A stretch of DNA of 64,000 nucleotides from the NCBI GenBank assembly GCA_051747385.1, contig JBNJGB010000002.1:227504-291503 (forward strand), in the 5' to 3' direction. The DNA is from JBNJGB01 sp051747385 (GTDB lineage: Bacteria; Myxococcota_A; UBA9042; PHBI01; JACKFB01). The translations under genes were made by a program, and so were the position numbers. The notes beneath the pieces are model-generated. The model had not been told where the DNA came from, searched no databases, and saw only the letters and a program-made list of their open reading frames with translations. Positions within the stretch are counted from its first letter, which is position 1; each line of letters opens with the position of its first letter. This document shows positions 1-8,282 of the stretch, piece after piece.

Positions 1-1184
1 ACCACGCCGTCGCGCGGGAGTCCCTCGCGGCGGTCCGCACGACCCTGGGCGTGTCGGCGCGCCGGGCCGGACGTCTCGGCGCCGCACGCGACCACCTGGA
101 GGCCGCCCTCGAGGCGCGCCCCGGCTACGGCCCGGCCGTCGCGAACCTGGCGCTGCTGGAGCTGGAGGCAGGGCAGCGCGACGCCGCCCTGGAGGCCCTG
201 GCACACGCGCCGGAGGACGCCGGCCCCGACGTGGACGCGGTGCGCGCCGCGGTCCTGGCCGACGCCGGCCGGGTGGACGAGGCGCGGGACGCCGTGGACC
301 GGGCCCTGGCGGGGGAGACCGCCCTGCGTCCCCTGGCCCTCCGCGTCCACGCCCGCCTGGCGGCGCGCCGCGGCGACTGGTCGGCGGCGGCGGAGGCCTT
401 CGAGGAGGCCGCGGGGGACGCGCCGTCGGAGTCGCTCCGGTCGGCCCGCGCCCTGGCCCGGCTGCACGTCGGGTTCGATCACCTGGCGGCGGGGCGTGAC
501 GCGCGCGCCCTGGACGCGCTGGAGGAGGTGGCCGCCGACCGGGATCTGCTGGCCACCGACGATCGGCGACGCCTGGACCTCGCCCGGGCGGCGGCCGCCG
601 TGGGCGCGCACCCGACCGAGGCTCGGCTCCGCGCCCTGGAGGACCTGCTGGAGGATCGGCGCGTCCGCACGGCGGCCGGACGGGGGGCCGTCGACGCTGC
701 GCGGCTCCGCCTGGCCCGGGGTCTGCTCCGCCTGGACCGGCACGAGGAGGCCCTGGCGGCCCTGGACACAGTCCGGGCCGGGTCTCGGGCGGACGCGGCC
801 GCGCGGGCTCTCGAGCGCGCCGCCCGGGACCGGAGGGCGCGCGACCTGTTCGCCGCGGGGAAGCCCGACGAGGCCGCGCGGATCTGGCGGAGCCTCCAGC
901 AGGGTCACGAGGACCCGCGGATCGCCCACGACCTCGCCGCGGCCGACTTCGCCGGGGGACGAACGAGCGAGGCGGCCCGCACGTGGCAGCGCCAGGTGGA
1001 GGAGGAGGGTACGGCCGAGGCGTGGTTCAACCTGGCCCTCGTGATGGATCGCCGCGCCGAGTACCGGCGCGCCTGGGAGCTGATGCGCGGCTACCTCGAT
1101 CGCGGCGGCGTGGCCGCGGAGCGCGCCCGGCGCCGCGTGGAGGACAAGGAGGCCGTCTTCGGCTTCCGGGAGGGGGCGCAATGA
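1..1184 (+). CDS. TPR-repeat protein, 5' end outside window
   Basis: The frame is open from base 3, so the gene starts before the window and the GTG at 51 is not taken as its start. The visible 394 or so codons are almost wholly Ala/Arg/Leu/Glu-rich helices in tandem, with TPR-like signatures such as 'AVANLALLELEAGQRDAALE' and 'AEAWFNLALVMDRRAEYRRA'. That is typical of a protein-protein interaction scaffold. No catalytic domain is visible in this part. Its TGA overlaps the ATG of the next gene (ATGA at 1181), so it is the first visible member of a three-gene coupled operon. Function unknown; localisation cannot be judged without the N-terminus. Confidence 0.8.
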   Translation, partial: HAVARESLAAVRTTLGVSARRAGRLGAARDHLEAALEARPGYGPAVANLALLELEAGQRDAALEALAHAPEDAGPDVDAVRAAVLADAGRVDEARDAVDRALAGETALRPLALRVHARLAARRGDWSAAAEAFEEAAGDAPSESLRSARALARLHVGFDHLAAGRDARALDALEEVAADRDLLATDDRRRLDLARAAAAVGAHPTEARLRALEDLLEDRRVRTAAGRGAVDAARLRLARGLLRLDRHEEALAALDTVRAGSRADAAARALERAARDRRARDLFAAGKPDEAARIWRSLQQGHEDPRIAHDLAAADFAGGRTSEAARTWQRQVEEEGTAEAWFNLALVMDRRAEYRRAWELMRGYLDRGGVAAERARRRVEDKEAVFGFREGAQ

Positions 1185-2137
1185 GGGCACGCCACCTCCT
1201 GCTGGCCGCGATCTCCGCCGCCCTGCTCGCTTGCCCGGCGGTCGCCGGGGCCGCGGAGCCGCGCGAGATCGTGGTGGGCGTCTTCCTGCCCCACGCCGCC
1301 TTCGACGACAACGCCGCCCGCAGCACCTACGCCGAGCGCGTGGCGCGAGCCGTGGCTGAGGCGACCGGGGAGGGCTGGACGGCGAGGGGCCGCGCCTTCG
1401 CCCGGCGCACCGACCTGGTGGCGTTCCTGAAGGCCGGACGCCTGGACCTGCTGGTGGCGGATCCACTCTTCCAGCACGGCCGACCGGGGCGCGTCCTCGC
1501 CCACGCCGTGGACGACCGGGGACGCCCCGGGACGCCCGACGCCCTGTACGCCTCGCCGGGGACGCCCGACGCCGGGGCGCTCCGGAGCGCGACGGTGAGC
1601 GTCGTGGACGCCGGAGACGACGACGCCCGCTTCCACGCAGCGGCGGCCCTGCGCGGAGAGCTGGAGCCCGGCCGCTGGTTCGGACGACTCCGGCCCGCCA
1701 AGGACGTGGAGGCGGCGCTGGGCGCCGTGAAGGCGCGCGCGGCGGCCGCGGCCTTCGCCCCCCTCGATCACCCCGCCGCGGAGGGCCTCGAGCCCGTGCT
1801 CGCAGGTGGGGCCCGGCCGCTGGCCGTGCTCGTGGGCGGCCTGGACTCGGACACGCCGCTCCCCGGGGAGGTGGAGCGGGCCGCCGCCCGGGTCCTCGTC
1901 GCGGGCGCCGGGCGTGGGGGCGGCATCGCGTCGTGGCGCACCGGCGCGGGCGACGTCATGGCCAGGGTCGGCGAGCGGCGCCTGGACGTCACCGCCGCCG
2001 AGCCGATCCTGGCGCCGCCCCGGCGAGCCGACGTCCCCCTGCCCGCCCTGCGGCTGGAGGCGGAGGGGAGCCTCCCCGCTCCCGACGTGCGCGGCGTCGC
2101 CGTCCGCCCCGCCCTACCCGAGGAGGAGTCGCCATGA
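1181..2137 (+). CDS. PhnD-like periplasmic substrate-binding protein
   Basis: 318 aa starting at the ATG inside the ATGA overlap. Residues 1-24 form a signal peptide with an Arg-rich start and hydrophobic core; a Cys at about residue 18 in 'ALLAC' makes lipoprotein processing possible but not certain. After it, 'REIVVGVFLPHAAFDDNAAR', 'LVAFLKAGRLDLLVADPLFQ' and a later 'GDVMARVGERRLDVTAAEP' follow the layout of the PhnD/phosphonate-type ABC binding family. No permease or ATPase gene follows, so a sensing role for the coupled ATPase downstream is as likely as transport (inference). The ligand cannot be told from sequence. Translationally coupled on both sides. Confidence 0.6.
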   Translation: MRARHLLLAAISAALLACPAVAGAAEPREIVVGVFLPHAAFDDNAARSTYAERVARAVAEATGEGWTARGRAFARRTDLVAFLKAGRLDLLVADPLFQHGRPGRVLAHAVDDRGRPGTPDALYASPGTPDAGALRSATVSVVDAGDDDARFHAAAALRGELEPGRWFGRLRPAKDVEAALGAVKARAAAAAFAPLDHPAAEGLEPVLAGGARPLAVLVGGLDSDTPLPGEVERAAARVLVAGAGRGGGIASWRTGAGDVMARVGERRLDVTAAEPILAPPRRADVPLPALRLEAEGSLPAPDVRGVAVRPALPEEESP

Positions 2138-3093
2138 CCGAGCCGACGCCCGCCCCCGACGAGGCCCTCCTGCTGGTGGGGACGCTGGACCAGGCCCGCG
2201 TGGTCGGCGCGCTGCACGAGCTGGGCCTGGAGGCCGAGGTGCCCGTCGACCCGACGCTCATCCCCCCGGCGCGATACGCCGCCGCGGTCGTGGACCCGGA
2301 CGTCCTGGGCTCGGATCCGTTCCCGGCGCTGGGCCAGGCCATGGCGCGCATCGGGGACACGCCGCTGGTCTACCTGTCAGGCCCCTGCGGCCGGGAGCGC
2401 ATCTCGCGGATGGTGGCGGCCCGCTGCCTCATGGCCCTCGTGGCCCGGGATCATGTCACCAGCGACGAGGAGTTGAGGCACGCGCTCCGGTGCGTCACCA
2501 AGGGTCCGCGCTTCGGCTGGGAGCACCTCATGGCCCCGGACGCCGCGGAGGAGAGCTGGACGATCCGGGGCAGCGCCGACCGGGACGGCTGCCTCGACGC
2601 CGTCGCGGACTTCTGCGGCGGGGCGGGCGTGCGCCGGCGGATCGCGCGGCTGGTCCAGGACGTGGCCGACGAGTTCATCACCAACGCCGTGTACGACGCA
2701 CCGATGGACGCCTCGGGCCGGCGGCCCTTCGCGAGCCTGGACCGGCGCGAGGACGTCACGCTCCCCGCGGACGGCCGCCCCACGGTCCGGGTGGCGCGGG
2801 ACGCCTCCCACGTGGCCGTGTCCGTGACGGATCCCTTCGGGAGCCTCGCCCTGCCGACGGTCCGCTACTACCTGGCCAAGGGGCTCCGCGCCGGCCCCGA
2901 CCAGGTGGACGAGAAGCAGGGCGGCGCCGGCCTGGGCCTCACGCGGGTCTACGAGAGCGTGGACCGCATGACCGTCAAGGTGGCGCCCGGCGTCCGCACC
3001 CAGGCCATGGCCTTGATCGAGATCGGCGGCGCCCGCCTGGACATGGCCTCCCGCCCGCCCGCGCTGGTGCTGGCCGAGGGCCCGGACCGCTAG
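2134..3093 (+). CDS. GHKL-fold ATPase with N-terminal pseudo-receiver
   Basis: 319 aa; ATG at 2134 overlaps the preceding stop and has a strong AGGAGGAG just upstream. Residues 10-125 look like a degenerate response-regulator or FleQ-like domain without a clear phospho-acceptor Asp. The C-terminal half has GHKL ATPase features: an N-box-like 'VADEFITNAVYDA' (about residue 190), 'VSVTDPFGSLALPTVRYYL' in the G1 position and a glycine-rich 'EKQGGAGLGLTRVYE'. This resembles serine-kinase or anti-sigma-type regulators of the RsbW/RsbT class. No His phospho-acceptor is visible. Last gene of the operon with the TPR protein and the binding protein; probably the cytoplasmic output of that module (inference). 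Confidence 0.55.
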   Translation: MTEPTPAPDEALLLVGTLDQARVVGALHELGLEAEVPVDPTLIPPARYAAAVVDPDVLGSDPFPALGQAMARIGDTPLVYLSGPCGRERISRMVAARCLMALVARDHVTSDEELRHALRCVTKGPRFGWEHLMAPDAAEESWTIRGSADRDGCLDAVADFCGGAGVRRRIARLVQDVADEFITNAVYDAPMDASGRRPFASLDRREDVTLPADGRPTVRVARDASHVAVSVTDPFGSLALPTVRYYLAKGLRAGPDQVDEKQGGAGLGLTRVYESVDRMTVKVAPGVRTQAMALIEIGGARLDMASRPPALVLAEGPDR

Positions 3094-3100
3094 GATGACC

Positions 3101-3261
3101 CCGTCGATCAGGGCGCGCGCCGAGGCGCCAAGCCGCGAAGGTGCGGAGAACACGGGAAGATGCACCAGGACCGCCGTCCCCGGCGGTCGCTTCTAGATCC
3201 ACCGGCCGGCAGCAGCACGAGGCCCGGCGGTCAGACGCTCCCGTCCATCAGGGCGCGCGCC
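3101..3261. repeat. Near-identical 21-nt direct repeat (two copies 140 nt apart)
   Basis: Bases 3101-3121 and 3241-3261 match at 20 of 21 positions. The second copy is the last codons of the uridine kinase gene on the minus strand; the first lies just after the ATPase stop. It may be a remnant of a duplicated udk 3' end or chance in GC-rich DNA. Confidence 0.5.
3169..3188. terminator. Hairpin GACCGCCG-TCCC-CGGCGGTC (dispersed repeat copy A)
   Basis: Perfect 8-bp stem with a TCCC loop, between the ATPase gene and the convergent uridine kinase gene. The same 20 nt recur at 55250-55269, and a loop variant is at 50032-50051. Upstream of both A and the 55250 copy stands a GCGCCGAGGCGCC palindrome. 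It probably works as a terminator for both strands. No U-tract follows. Confidence 0.6.
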
Positions 3262-3842
3262 AGGAGCCGCACGACGATCTGGTTGTCGCCCTCCCCCGGG
3301 ACCACGAGATCCGCGTGGCTCCGGGAGGGAGCCACGTAGTGCTCGTGCATGGGGCGCACGGTGTCGAGGAACTGCGCCAGGACGCCGTCCACGTCGCGGC
3401 CGCGCTCCGTGATGTCCCGGCGGACCCGGCGCGCGAGGCGCACGTCGTGGGGCGTGTCCACGAACACCTTCACGTCCAGCTCGGAGAGGACCTCCGGCCA
3501 GACGAGGACCAGGATCCCCTCCACCAGGACCACCGAGCGCGGCTCCAGCGGCTGTCCGCCCGGCGCCCGGGTGTGCCGTGTGAAGTCGTACCGGGGCATG
3601 GTGATGGGCTTGCCCGCCTTGAGCGCTCGCAGGTGTCCGGCCAGGTAGTCGGCGTCGATGGCGTCCGGGTGGTCGAAGTTCACCCGGCTCCGCGCCTCGA
3701 CGCCCATGTCGGACAGGTCCCGGTAGTAGTGGTCCTGGGACACGAGGGCGCAGCGCTCCTCCCCCAGGGCGCGGAGGAGGCGACGCGCGAACGTACTCTT
3801 GCCGGAGCCCGTGCCGCCGGCGATGCCTACCAGGATGGGCAC
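3231..3842 (-). CDS. udk: Uridine kinase
   Basis: 203 aa, the usual length for Udk. It phosphorylates uridine or cytidine to UMP or CMP in pyrimidine salvage. P-loop 'GGTGSGKST' at residues 9-17, then 'SQDHYYRDLS', 'NFDHPDAIDADYLAGHL', 'PRYDFTRHTR', 'VVLVEGILVL' and 'KVFVDTPHDVRLARRVRRD', which appear in order in the uridine kinase family. Preceded on the same strand by a TPR gene whose stop is 9 nt upstream, so the two are probably co-transcribed with the TPR gene first. The 3' end faces the ATPase gene across a hairpin. Confidence 0.93.
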   Translation of the reverse strand: MPILVGIAGGTGSGKSTFARRLLRALGEERCALVSQDHYYRDLSDMGVEARSRVNFDHPDAIDADYLAGHLRALKAGKPITMPRYDFTRHTRAPGGQPLEPRSVVLVEGILVLVWPEVLSELDVKVFVDTPHDVRLARRVRRDITERGRDVDGVLAQFLDTVRPMHEHYVAPSRSHADLVVPGEGDNQIVVRLLARALMDGSV

Positions 3843-3851
3843 GCCGACAAG

Positions 3852-4880
3852 CTAGCCATACTCGCGGTCCGCGTCCAGATCGGACATGGCGCGGATGTCC
3901 GAGGGCGTGGTGACCTCGCGCCGGCGGATCTCCTGGGTGGCCTCGCGCCCCCAGCCGAGCCTGGACAGGGCGGCGATGTGGGCCTCCACCTCGGCGCGCT
4001 GATCCTCCGCCCCGGGGTCGTTCACGTAGGCGCGGTAGTGATGGAGCGCCTCTCGCACGCGGCCCACGGCCTCGAGGGCCCGCGCGTACGCCAAGTGGCA
4101 CTCGGGGAACTCGCCGCGGAGGCCCAGGGCCTCCTGGAACGCGAGCAGCGCCTCGGGCAGCCGGCCGCTCCGGGCCAGGGCCTGCCCGATGGCGAAATGC
4201 GCCCGCGCGTGGCCGGGATCCAGCTCCAGGATGGTCTGGTAGGCCTCCAGGGCGTTCTCGATCCGTCCGCTCTTCAGGTAGCAGTTGCCCAGGTTGTAGT
4301 ACGCCTTCACGTACCGCGGCGACTGGTGGATCGTGCGGCGATACTGCTCGATGGCCTCCTCGTTGAGGTCCATGAGCGCGTAGACGTAGGCCAGCATGAA
4401 GCGCGCCTTGTAGAAGCGCGGCTCCGCCGCGAGCGCCCGGCGGAAGGCCGCGGCGGCCTGCTGCAGGAGGCCCTTCTCCTTGAAGGCGTGCCCCAGGTTG
4501 AAGTGGGCGCGGGCGTAATCCGGCTCGAGGCGGATGGCCTGCTCGTAGGCGCGCACGGCCAGGTCGATGTCCGAGCACTCGAAGTAGATGTTGCCCAGGG
4601 CGAACGCCACCTCGGGGTTGGAGGGCTCGAGCCGCTGGGCCCGCGCGAAGGCGATACGCGCCTCGGGCAGGCACCCCAGGGCCGACAGGACGCTCCCCAG
4701 GGCGAACCGGGCGTCCGCCCGCCGAGGCCCCAGGTCCACCGCCTGCTCCAGGGCCCGCCAGGCGGCGTGGAGCCGCCCCACCTCGTGCAGGGCCCTTCCG
4801 AGTTGGAGATGCAGGCCGGCGTGGTCGGGCGCCACCTGGAGCAGCGTCCGAGCGACGACCGCCTTGAGTCTCGGTCCCAC
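3852..4880 (-). CDS. TPR-repeat protein
   Basis: 342 aa. The GTG at 4880 is chosen because GGAGGGAG stands 7-8 nt before it; the frame stays open further upstream without a better site. Eight or so TPR units cover the protein, for example 'ARAHFNLGHAFKEKGLLQQA', 'VKAYYNLGNCYLKSGRIENA' and 'ARAHFAIGQALARSGRLPEA'. No signal peptide or enzymatic domain, so probably a cytoplasmic scaffold. Lies directly upstream of udk on the same strand with a 9-nt gap. Partner unknown. Confidence 0.8.
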   Translation of the reverse strand: MGPRLKAVVARTLLQVAPDHAGLHLQLGRALHEVGRLHAAWRALEQAVDLGPRRADARFALGSVLSALGCLPEARIAFARAQRLEPSNPEVAFALGNIYFECSDIDLAVRAYEQAIRLEPDYARAHFNLGHAFKEKGLLQQAAAAFRRALAAEPRFYKARFMLAYVYALMDLNEEAIEQYRRTIHQSPRYVKAYYNLGNCYLKSGRIENALEAYQTILELDPGHARAHFAIGQALARSGRLPEALLAFQEALGLRGEFPECHLAYARALEAVGRVREALHHYRAYVNDPGAEDQRAEVEAHIAALSRLGWGREATQEIRRREVTTPSDIRAMSDLDADREYG

Positions 4881-5061
4881 GCTCGTCTCCCTCCACACTG
4901 CGCGCGTCGAAACCGGGGGAACGCGCGACCTGATCGTAGCATGCCGGACACCCTCGCCGACAGGAAGGCGCACGCGACGCTCGACATGGCGCCCACTTCC
5001 ATGGTGGCCGCGACCCGCCCCGGCTGCTAGCCTCCGGCGTCCGCTTCGGAGGAGGAACACC

Positions 5062-6057
5062 ATGGCCGAGGAGACCTGGACGGTGGGGCTGTACGGAGCC
5101 TCGGGCGCCCTCGGGCGCCAGGTCACCGCCGCGCTCGAGGGCGAGGGGCTGCCCGTCGACCACCTGGTCGCCGTGGGTGGCGCCCGCTCGGCCGGCACGC
5201 CGGTGGGGTGGAGAGGGCGCCGGATCGCCCTGGTGAACCCGGGCGAGGTGGATCCCTCGGACCTCGACGTCGCCATCCTGGCCACGCCGGACGACGTGGC
5301 GGACGATCTCCGGGGGCCGCTGAGCCACGCGGGCGCGCTCGTGATCGACCTCTCGGGGACGGGGACGGCCGCCGGCCTGCCGCTGGTGTGGCCCAGCCTG
5401 GATCCGGAGGCCCTCGAGGAGCACCCGGGCGGCTTCGCGGTCCCGTGCGCGCCGGCGGGGACCCTCGCCCCGGTGCTGGACGCCCTCGCGACCCTGGGCG
5501 CGCCGGCTGAGGTCCACGCGACGGTGCTCCTCGGCGCCGCCGCCTCCGGCCGCGAGGGCGAGGAGGCGCTCTCGCGGCAGACGTTCGCCCTGTTGAACCA
5601 TCAGCTTCCCGATCCCGCCCCCTTCGACGGGGTCCTGGCCTTCAACGCCCTGGCGGGGTCGACGCCGGGCGGGATCTCCGACGACCCCTGGGAGACCCAC
5701 GCCGTGGACCAGGTCCGGCGGCTGCTCCCGGGCCTCGCGGACACCCCGCTCCTGCTGGACACGGTGCAGGTCCCCATGTTCTCGGGCGTCGGCGTGACCC
5801 TCGCGGCCCGGTGGGAGGGCGACACCCCGACCCGCGCGCAGGTCGAGGAGGCTCTGGACGCGCGCGACGACCTGATCCGCGCCCCGGGACGGACCGCCGT
5901 GCGCGACGCCATGGAGATGGACGAGATCCTGGTCGGCCGCCTGCGCACCTCGAAGGACGGCGTCGTGCGGTGCTTCCTCGCGGCCGACGGGGTGCACCGG
6001 ACGGCCGAGGCCGTCGCCGCCCTCCTCGCACGCGTCGTCCGGGACGACCTCTGGTAG
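5062..6057 (+). CDS. Aspartate-semialdehyde dehydrogenase family protein (USG-1-like), probable non-canonical
   Basis: 331 aa, ATG preceded by GGAGGAGG. The N-terminus has the NAD(P) fold start 'TVGLYGASGALGRQV', and the C-terminal domain resembles the dimerisation domain of aspartate-semialdehyde dehydrogenase ('FNALAGSTPGG', 'DEILVGRLRTSKDGVVRCFLAADG'). A Cys is present at residue 129 ('VPCAPAG') but not in the usual N-C-S/T context. The conserved His of the 'VPV..GHS' motif is replaced: the region reads 'VQVPMFSGVGVTL', with Val at about 243. It may be a USG-1-type paralogue without dehydrogenase activity. Not in a lysine or threonine operon. Confidence 0.7.
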   Translation: MAEETWTVGLYGASGALGRQVTAALEGEGLPVDHLVAVGGARSAGTPVGWRGRRIALVNPGEVDPSDLDVAILATPDDVADDLRGPLSHAGALVIDLSGTGTAAGLPLVWPSLDPEALEEHPGGFAVPCAPAGTLAPVLDALATLGAPAEVHATVLLGAAASGREGEEALSRQTFALLNHQLPDPAPFDGVLAFNALAGSTPGGISDDPWETHAVDQVRRLLPGLADTPLLLDTVQVPMFSGVGVTLAARWEGDTPTRAQVEEALDARDDLIRAPGRTAVRDAMEMDEILVGRLRTSKDGVVRCFLAADGVHRTAEAVAALLARVVRDDLW

Positions 6058-6092
6058 GACGACCTCCTGCAGGACTCGCCGCGCCACGGGAG

Positions 6093-6103
6093 TTTTGACA
6101 AAA
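6093..6103. promoter_or_regulatory. TTTTGACAAAA palindrome, candidate activator site
   Basis: A perfect 11-nt palindrome about 100 nt upstream of the sigma-54 promoter, the usual distance for an enhancer-binding protein site. AT-rich against a GC-rich background. The cognate activator is unknown. Confidence 0.35.
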
Positions 6104-6200
6104 TGGCGGGCCGGTGGTCCCGTGGCGGCGGATTTGCCAGATTGGCACGCCCTGGGGCGGCCCGCCGGCCCCACCCCACCGGCAGGAGCGCCCCAGCCGA

Positions 6201-6216
6201 TGGCACATCGCTTGCA
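6201..6216 (+). promoter_or_regulatory. Sigma-54 (RpoN) promoter
   Basis: TGGCACATCGCTTGCA matches the sigma-54 consensus TGGCAC-N5-TTGCA at every key base, with the -24 GG and -12 GC correctly spaced. It lies 59 nt before the ATG of the CFI-box protein, so transcription of that gene and the coupled beta-barrel gene should need RpoN and an enhancer-binding activator. Confidence 0.8.
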
Positions 6217-6274
6217 GAACACGGACCCGCCCATCCGCCGGGCACCTCGCATCCCCCACGACGGTGGAGACTCG

Positions 6275-7525
6275 ATGAGCAGGTCACGACGCCCCCACCT
6301 CGGGGCCGCGCTCGCCGCGATCCTCGTGCTCGCCGCAGGCCCCGCGGAGGCCCAGACGAGCGAGATCCCGGACTTCCAGGTCACGCAGATCCTCGGCCTG
6401 GGTGAGCTGGAAGACGAGCTGGACGACCGGATCGGCAAGAGCTTCGGCGAGACCGAGCACATCATCAACATCCGGGACTGCCAGGACTACCAGGGGGGCG
6501 AGGCGGAGATCTCCTGGAGCATCGGGAGCGTCTTCGGCGATTGGACCTGGGGGGCCGCCTACTCCCGCGCGGGCTCCACCTGCAAGGCGGACGACTCGAG
6601 CTTCACGGACGAGGACGACGAGAAGTGCCGGATCACGCTCCAGCAGGGAGAGACCCTGAACGGGAGCACCGGCGCCTTCGACATCGAGTTCGACTTCCTC
6701 ACCGGAGGGAACTGCAACGCCGGCACCGACCAGAACGCCTTCGCCTACGTGGTCTTCGAGCAGAGCGGCGGCACCGGCGCCACCGTCCAGGTGGAGGAGA
6801 TCAAGTTCGAGGTGGACCTGAAGCCGCCCGTCGCGCCGGTCCTGGCCGAGGTCAGCGGCGGTGACCGGCGCATCGAGGTGGACTGGGACGACGACAACAA
6901 CGATCCCGAGGACACCAGCTACATCGTCTACTACTCCACGGATCCCATCCCCGCCGATCCGCCGGACGACGTGAGGACGAAGGACGACGTGGAGGACACG
7001 AGCACCTCGCTCACCGGCGGGGTCGTCAACGGCGTCACCTTCTACGTACGCGTGGCAGCCGAGGACGAGGCCGACAACATCGGCCCCCTGTCCGAGGAGC
7101 TGACGGTGGTCCCCGTGGAGACCGAGGACTTCTGGGAGCAGTACCTCGCCGCCGGCGGGACCGAGGAGGGCGGCTTCTGCTTCGTGGCCACGGCCGCGTA
7201 CGGCACGCCCATGGCCGGCGACCTGGACGCGCTCCGGGCCTTCCGGGACCAGGTCCTGCTCACCTCCGCTCCGGGGCAGGCCTTCGTGGAAGCGTACTAC
7301 ACGTGGGGCCGGTTCGCCGCCGCCTGGATCGCCGACAAGCCCACCGTCCGCGCGGCGACGCGGGTCGCCCTGGTGCCGCTGGTGTGGCTCGCGCACCTGA
7401 CGACGACCCTGCCCCCGCTGTCTGCGGCCGCCGTGGTCCTGATGGGCCTGGCTCTCCTCGCCGCCGCGTCGCGACGCCTGCGCGACCACATCCTCCGCGA
7501 CGTGCCCCTGGAGGCCCGCCGATGA
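6275..7525 (+). CDS. Secreted protein with fibronectin-type domain and CFI-box C-terminal domain
   Basis: 416 aa. Residues 1-26 are a signal peptide ending 'AEAQ'. The next 170 residues form an acidic, Cys-containing domain I do not recognise ('INIRDCQDYQGGEAEISWSI'). Residues about 185-280 look like a fibronectin type III fold ('RRIEVDWDDDNNDPEDTSYI'). From Cys302 comes 'GFCFVATAAYGTPMAGDLDA', followed by 'LRAFRDQVLLTSAPGQAFVE', a YYTWG segment and a hydrophobic helix with basic tail. That is the CFI-box-CTERM type of C-terminal domain. It is therefore exported and probably membrane-anchored or sorted by its C-terminus. Transcribed from the sigma-54 promoter; its stop overlaps the next start. 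Confidence 0.75.
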   Translation: MSRSRRPHLGAALAAILVLAAGPAEAQTSEIPDFQVTQILGLGELEDELDDRIGKSFGETEHIINIRDCQDYQGGEAEISWSIGSVFGDWTWGAAYSRAGSTCKADDSSFTDEDDEKCRITLQQGETLNGSTGAFDIEFDFLTGGNCNAGTDQNAFAYVVFEQSGGTGATVQVEEIKFEVDLKPPVAPVLAEVSGGDRRIEVDWDDDNNDPEDTSYIVYYSTDPIPADPPDDVRTKDDVEDTSTSLTGGVVNGVTFYVRVAAEDEADNIGPLSEELTVVPVETEDFWEQYLAAGGTEEGGFCFVATAAYGTPMAGDLDALRAFRDQVLLTSAPGQAFVEAYYTWGRFAAAWIADKPTVRAATRVALVPLVWLAHLTTTLPPLSAAAVVLMGLALLAAASRRLRDHILRDVPLEARR

Positions 7526-8265
7526 GCCGCCCCGTTCGCACGCTGCTGCTCGCCTCGCTGCTCGCCTCCGCGGCCACCCCGGCGCTCGCGGCCGAGATCC
7601 CGCGCGAGTTCGCCGAGAGCCCGCGCCACATGATGCTCGAGCTTCACGTGGGCCCGTACCAGCCGCAGGTGGACGACCAGTTCGACTCGGCCTCGCCGTA
7701 CCAGGACACCTTCGGCGACGACCAGATGATCCTCTTCGGGATGCACCTGGACTACCAGATCTGGCAGGAGGTCGGCTCGGTGGCCGTGGGCGGGGGCATC
7801 CGCTACGGCTGGGTCGACGGACAGGCCCTGGACGCCAACGGCGAGCCCACGGACGACGACACGAGCCTGAACCTCATGCCCCTGGAGGCCAGCGCGGTGT
7901 ACCGCTTCGACTACGCCGCCATCCGCTGGGGCGTGCCGCTGGTCCCCTACGCGAAGGCGGGCCTGACCTACGCCATCTGGTGGGTGAAGGACGGCCGCGA
8001 CGAGGTGGCCAACGCCCGGGACCCCGACGGCGGCGGCCGGGTCGGCCGCGGCGGCACCTTCGGCTTCCACGCCAAGGCCGGCCTCCAGATCCTCCTGGAC
8101 TGGGCGTCCCCGGACATGGCCACGGAGTTCGACCAGGAGGTCGGCGTGAACAACAGCTATCTCTTCGCCGAGTACTCCTGGAACAGCATCAACAACTTCG
8201 GCAGCGACACGAGCATCGACCTGTCCGACGCCACCGCGTCCTTCGGGCTGATGTTCGAGTTCTAG
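7522..8265 (+). CDS. Outer-membrane beta-barrel protein, MXAN_2562-like
   Basis: 247 aa, ATG in an ATGA overlap with the CFI-box gene. Signal peptide about residues 1-24 ending 'PALAAE'. The mature part opens with 'SPRHMMLELHVGPYQPQVD' and continues with alternating aromatic and hydrophobic strands, ending in 'ATASFGLMFEF'. The terminal Phe after alternating residues is the usual beta-barrel insertion signal. The opening motif recalls the myxobacterial MXAN_2562 outer-membrane family (from memory, not searched). Its coupling to the sigma-54 driven CFI-box gene suggests that the two exported proteins work together at the envelope. Confidence 0.65.
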   Translation: MSRPVRTLLLASLLASAATPALAAEIPREFAESPRHMMLELHVGPYQPQVDDQFDSASPYQDTFGDDQMILFGMHLDYQIWQEVGSVAVGGGIRYGWVDGQALDANGEPTDDDTSLNLMPLEASAVYRFDYAAIRWGVPLVPYAKAGLTYAIWWVKDGRDEVANARDPDGGGRVGRGGTFGFHAKAGLQILLDWASPDMATEFDQEVGVNNSYLFAEYSWNSINNFGSDTSIDLSDATASFGLMFEF

Positions 8266-8282
8266 GAGCGCTCACGCCCTCG

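Noticed and set aside
6143..6160. TTGGCACGCCCTGGGGC as a sigma-54 promoter
   Set aside because: No TTGC at -12; the site at 6201 is far better.
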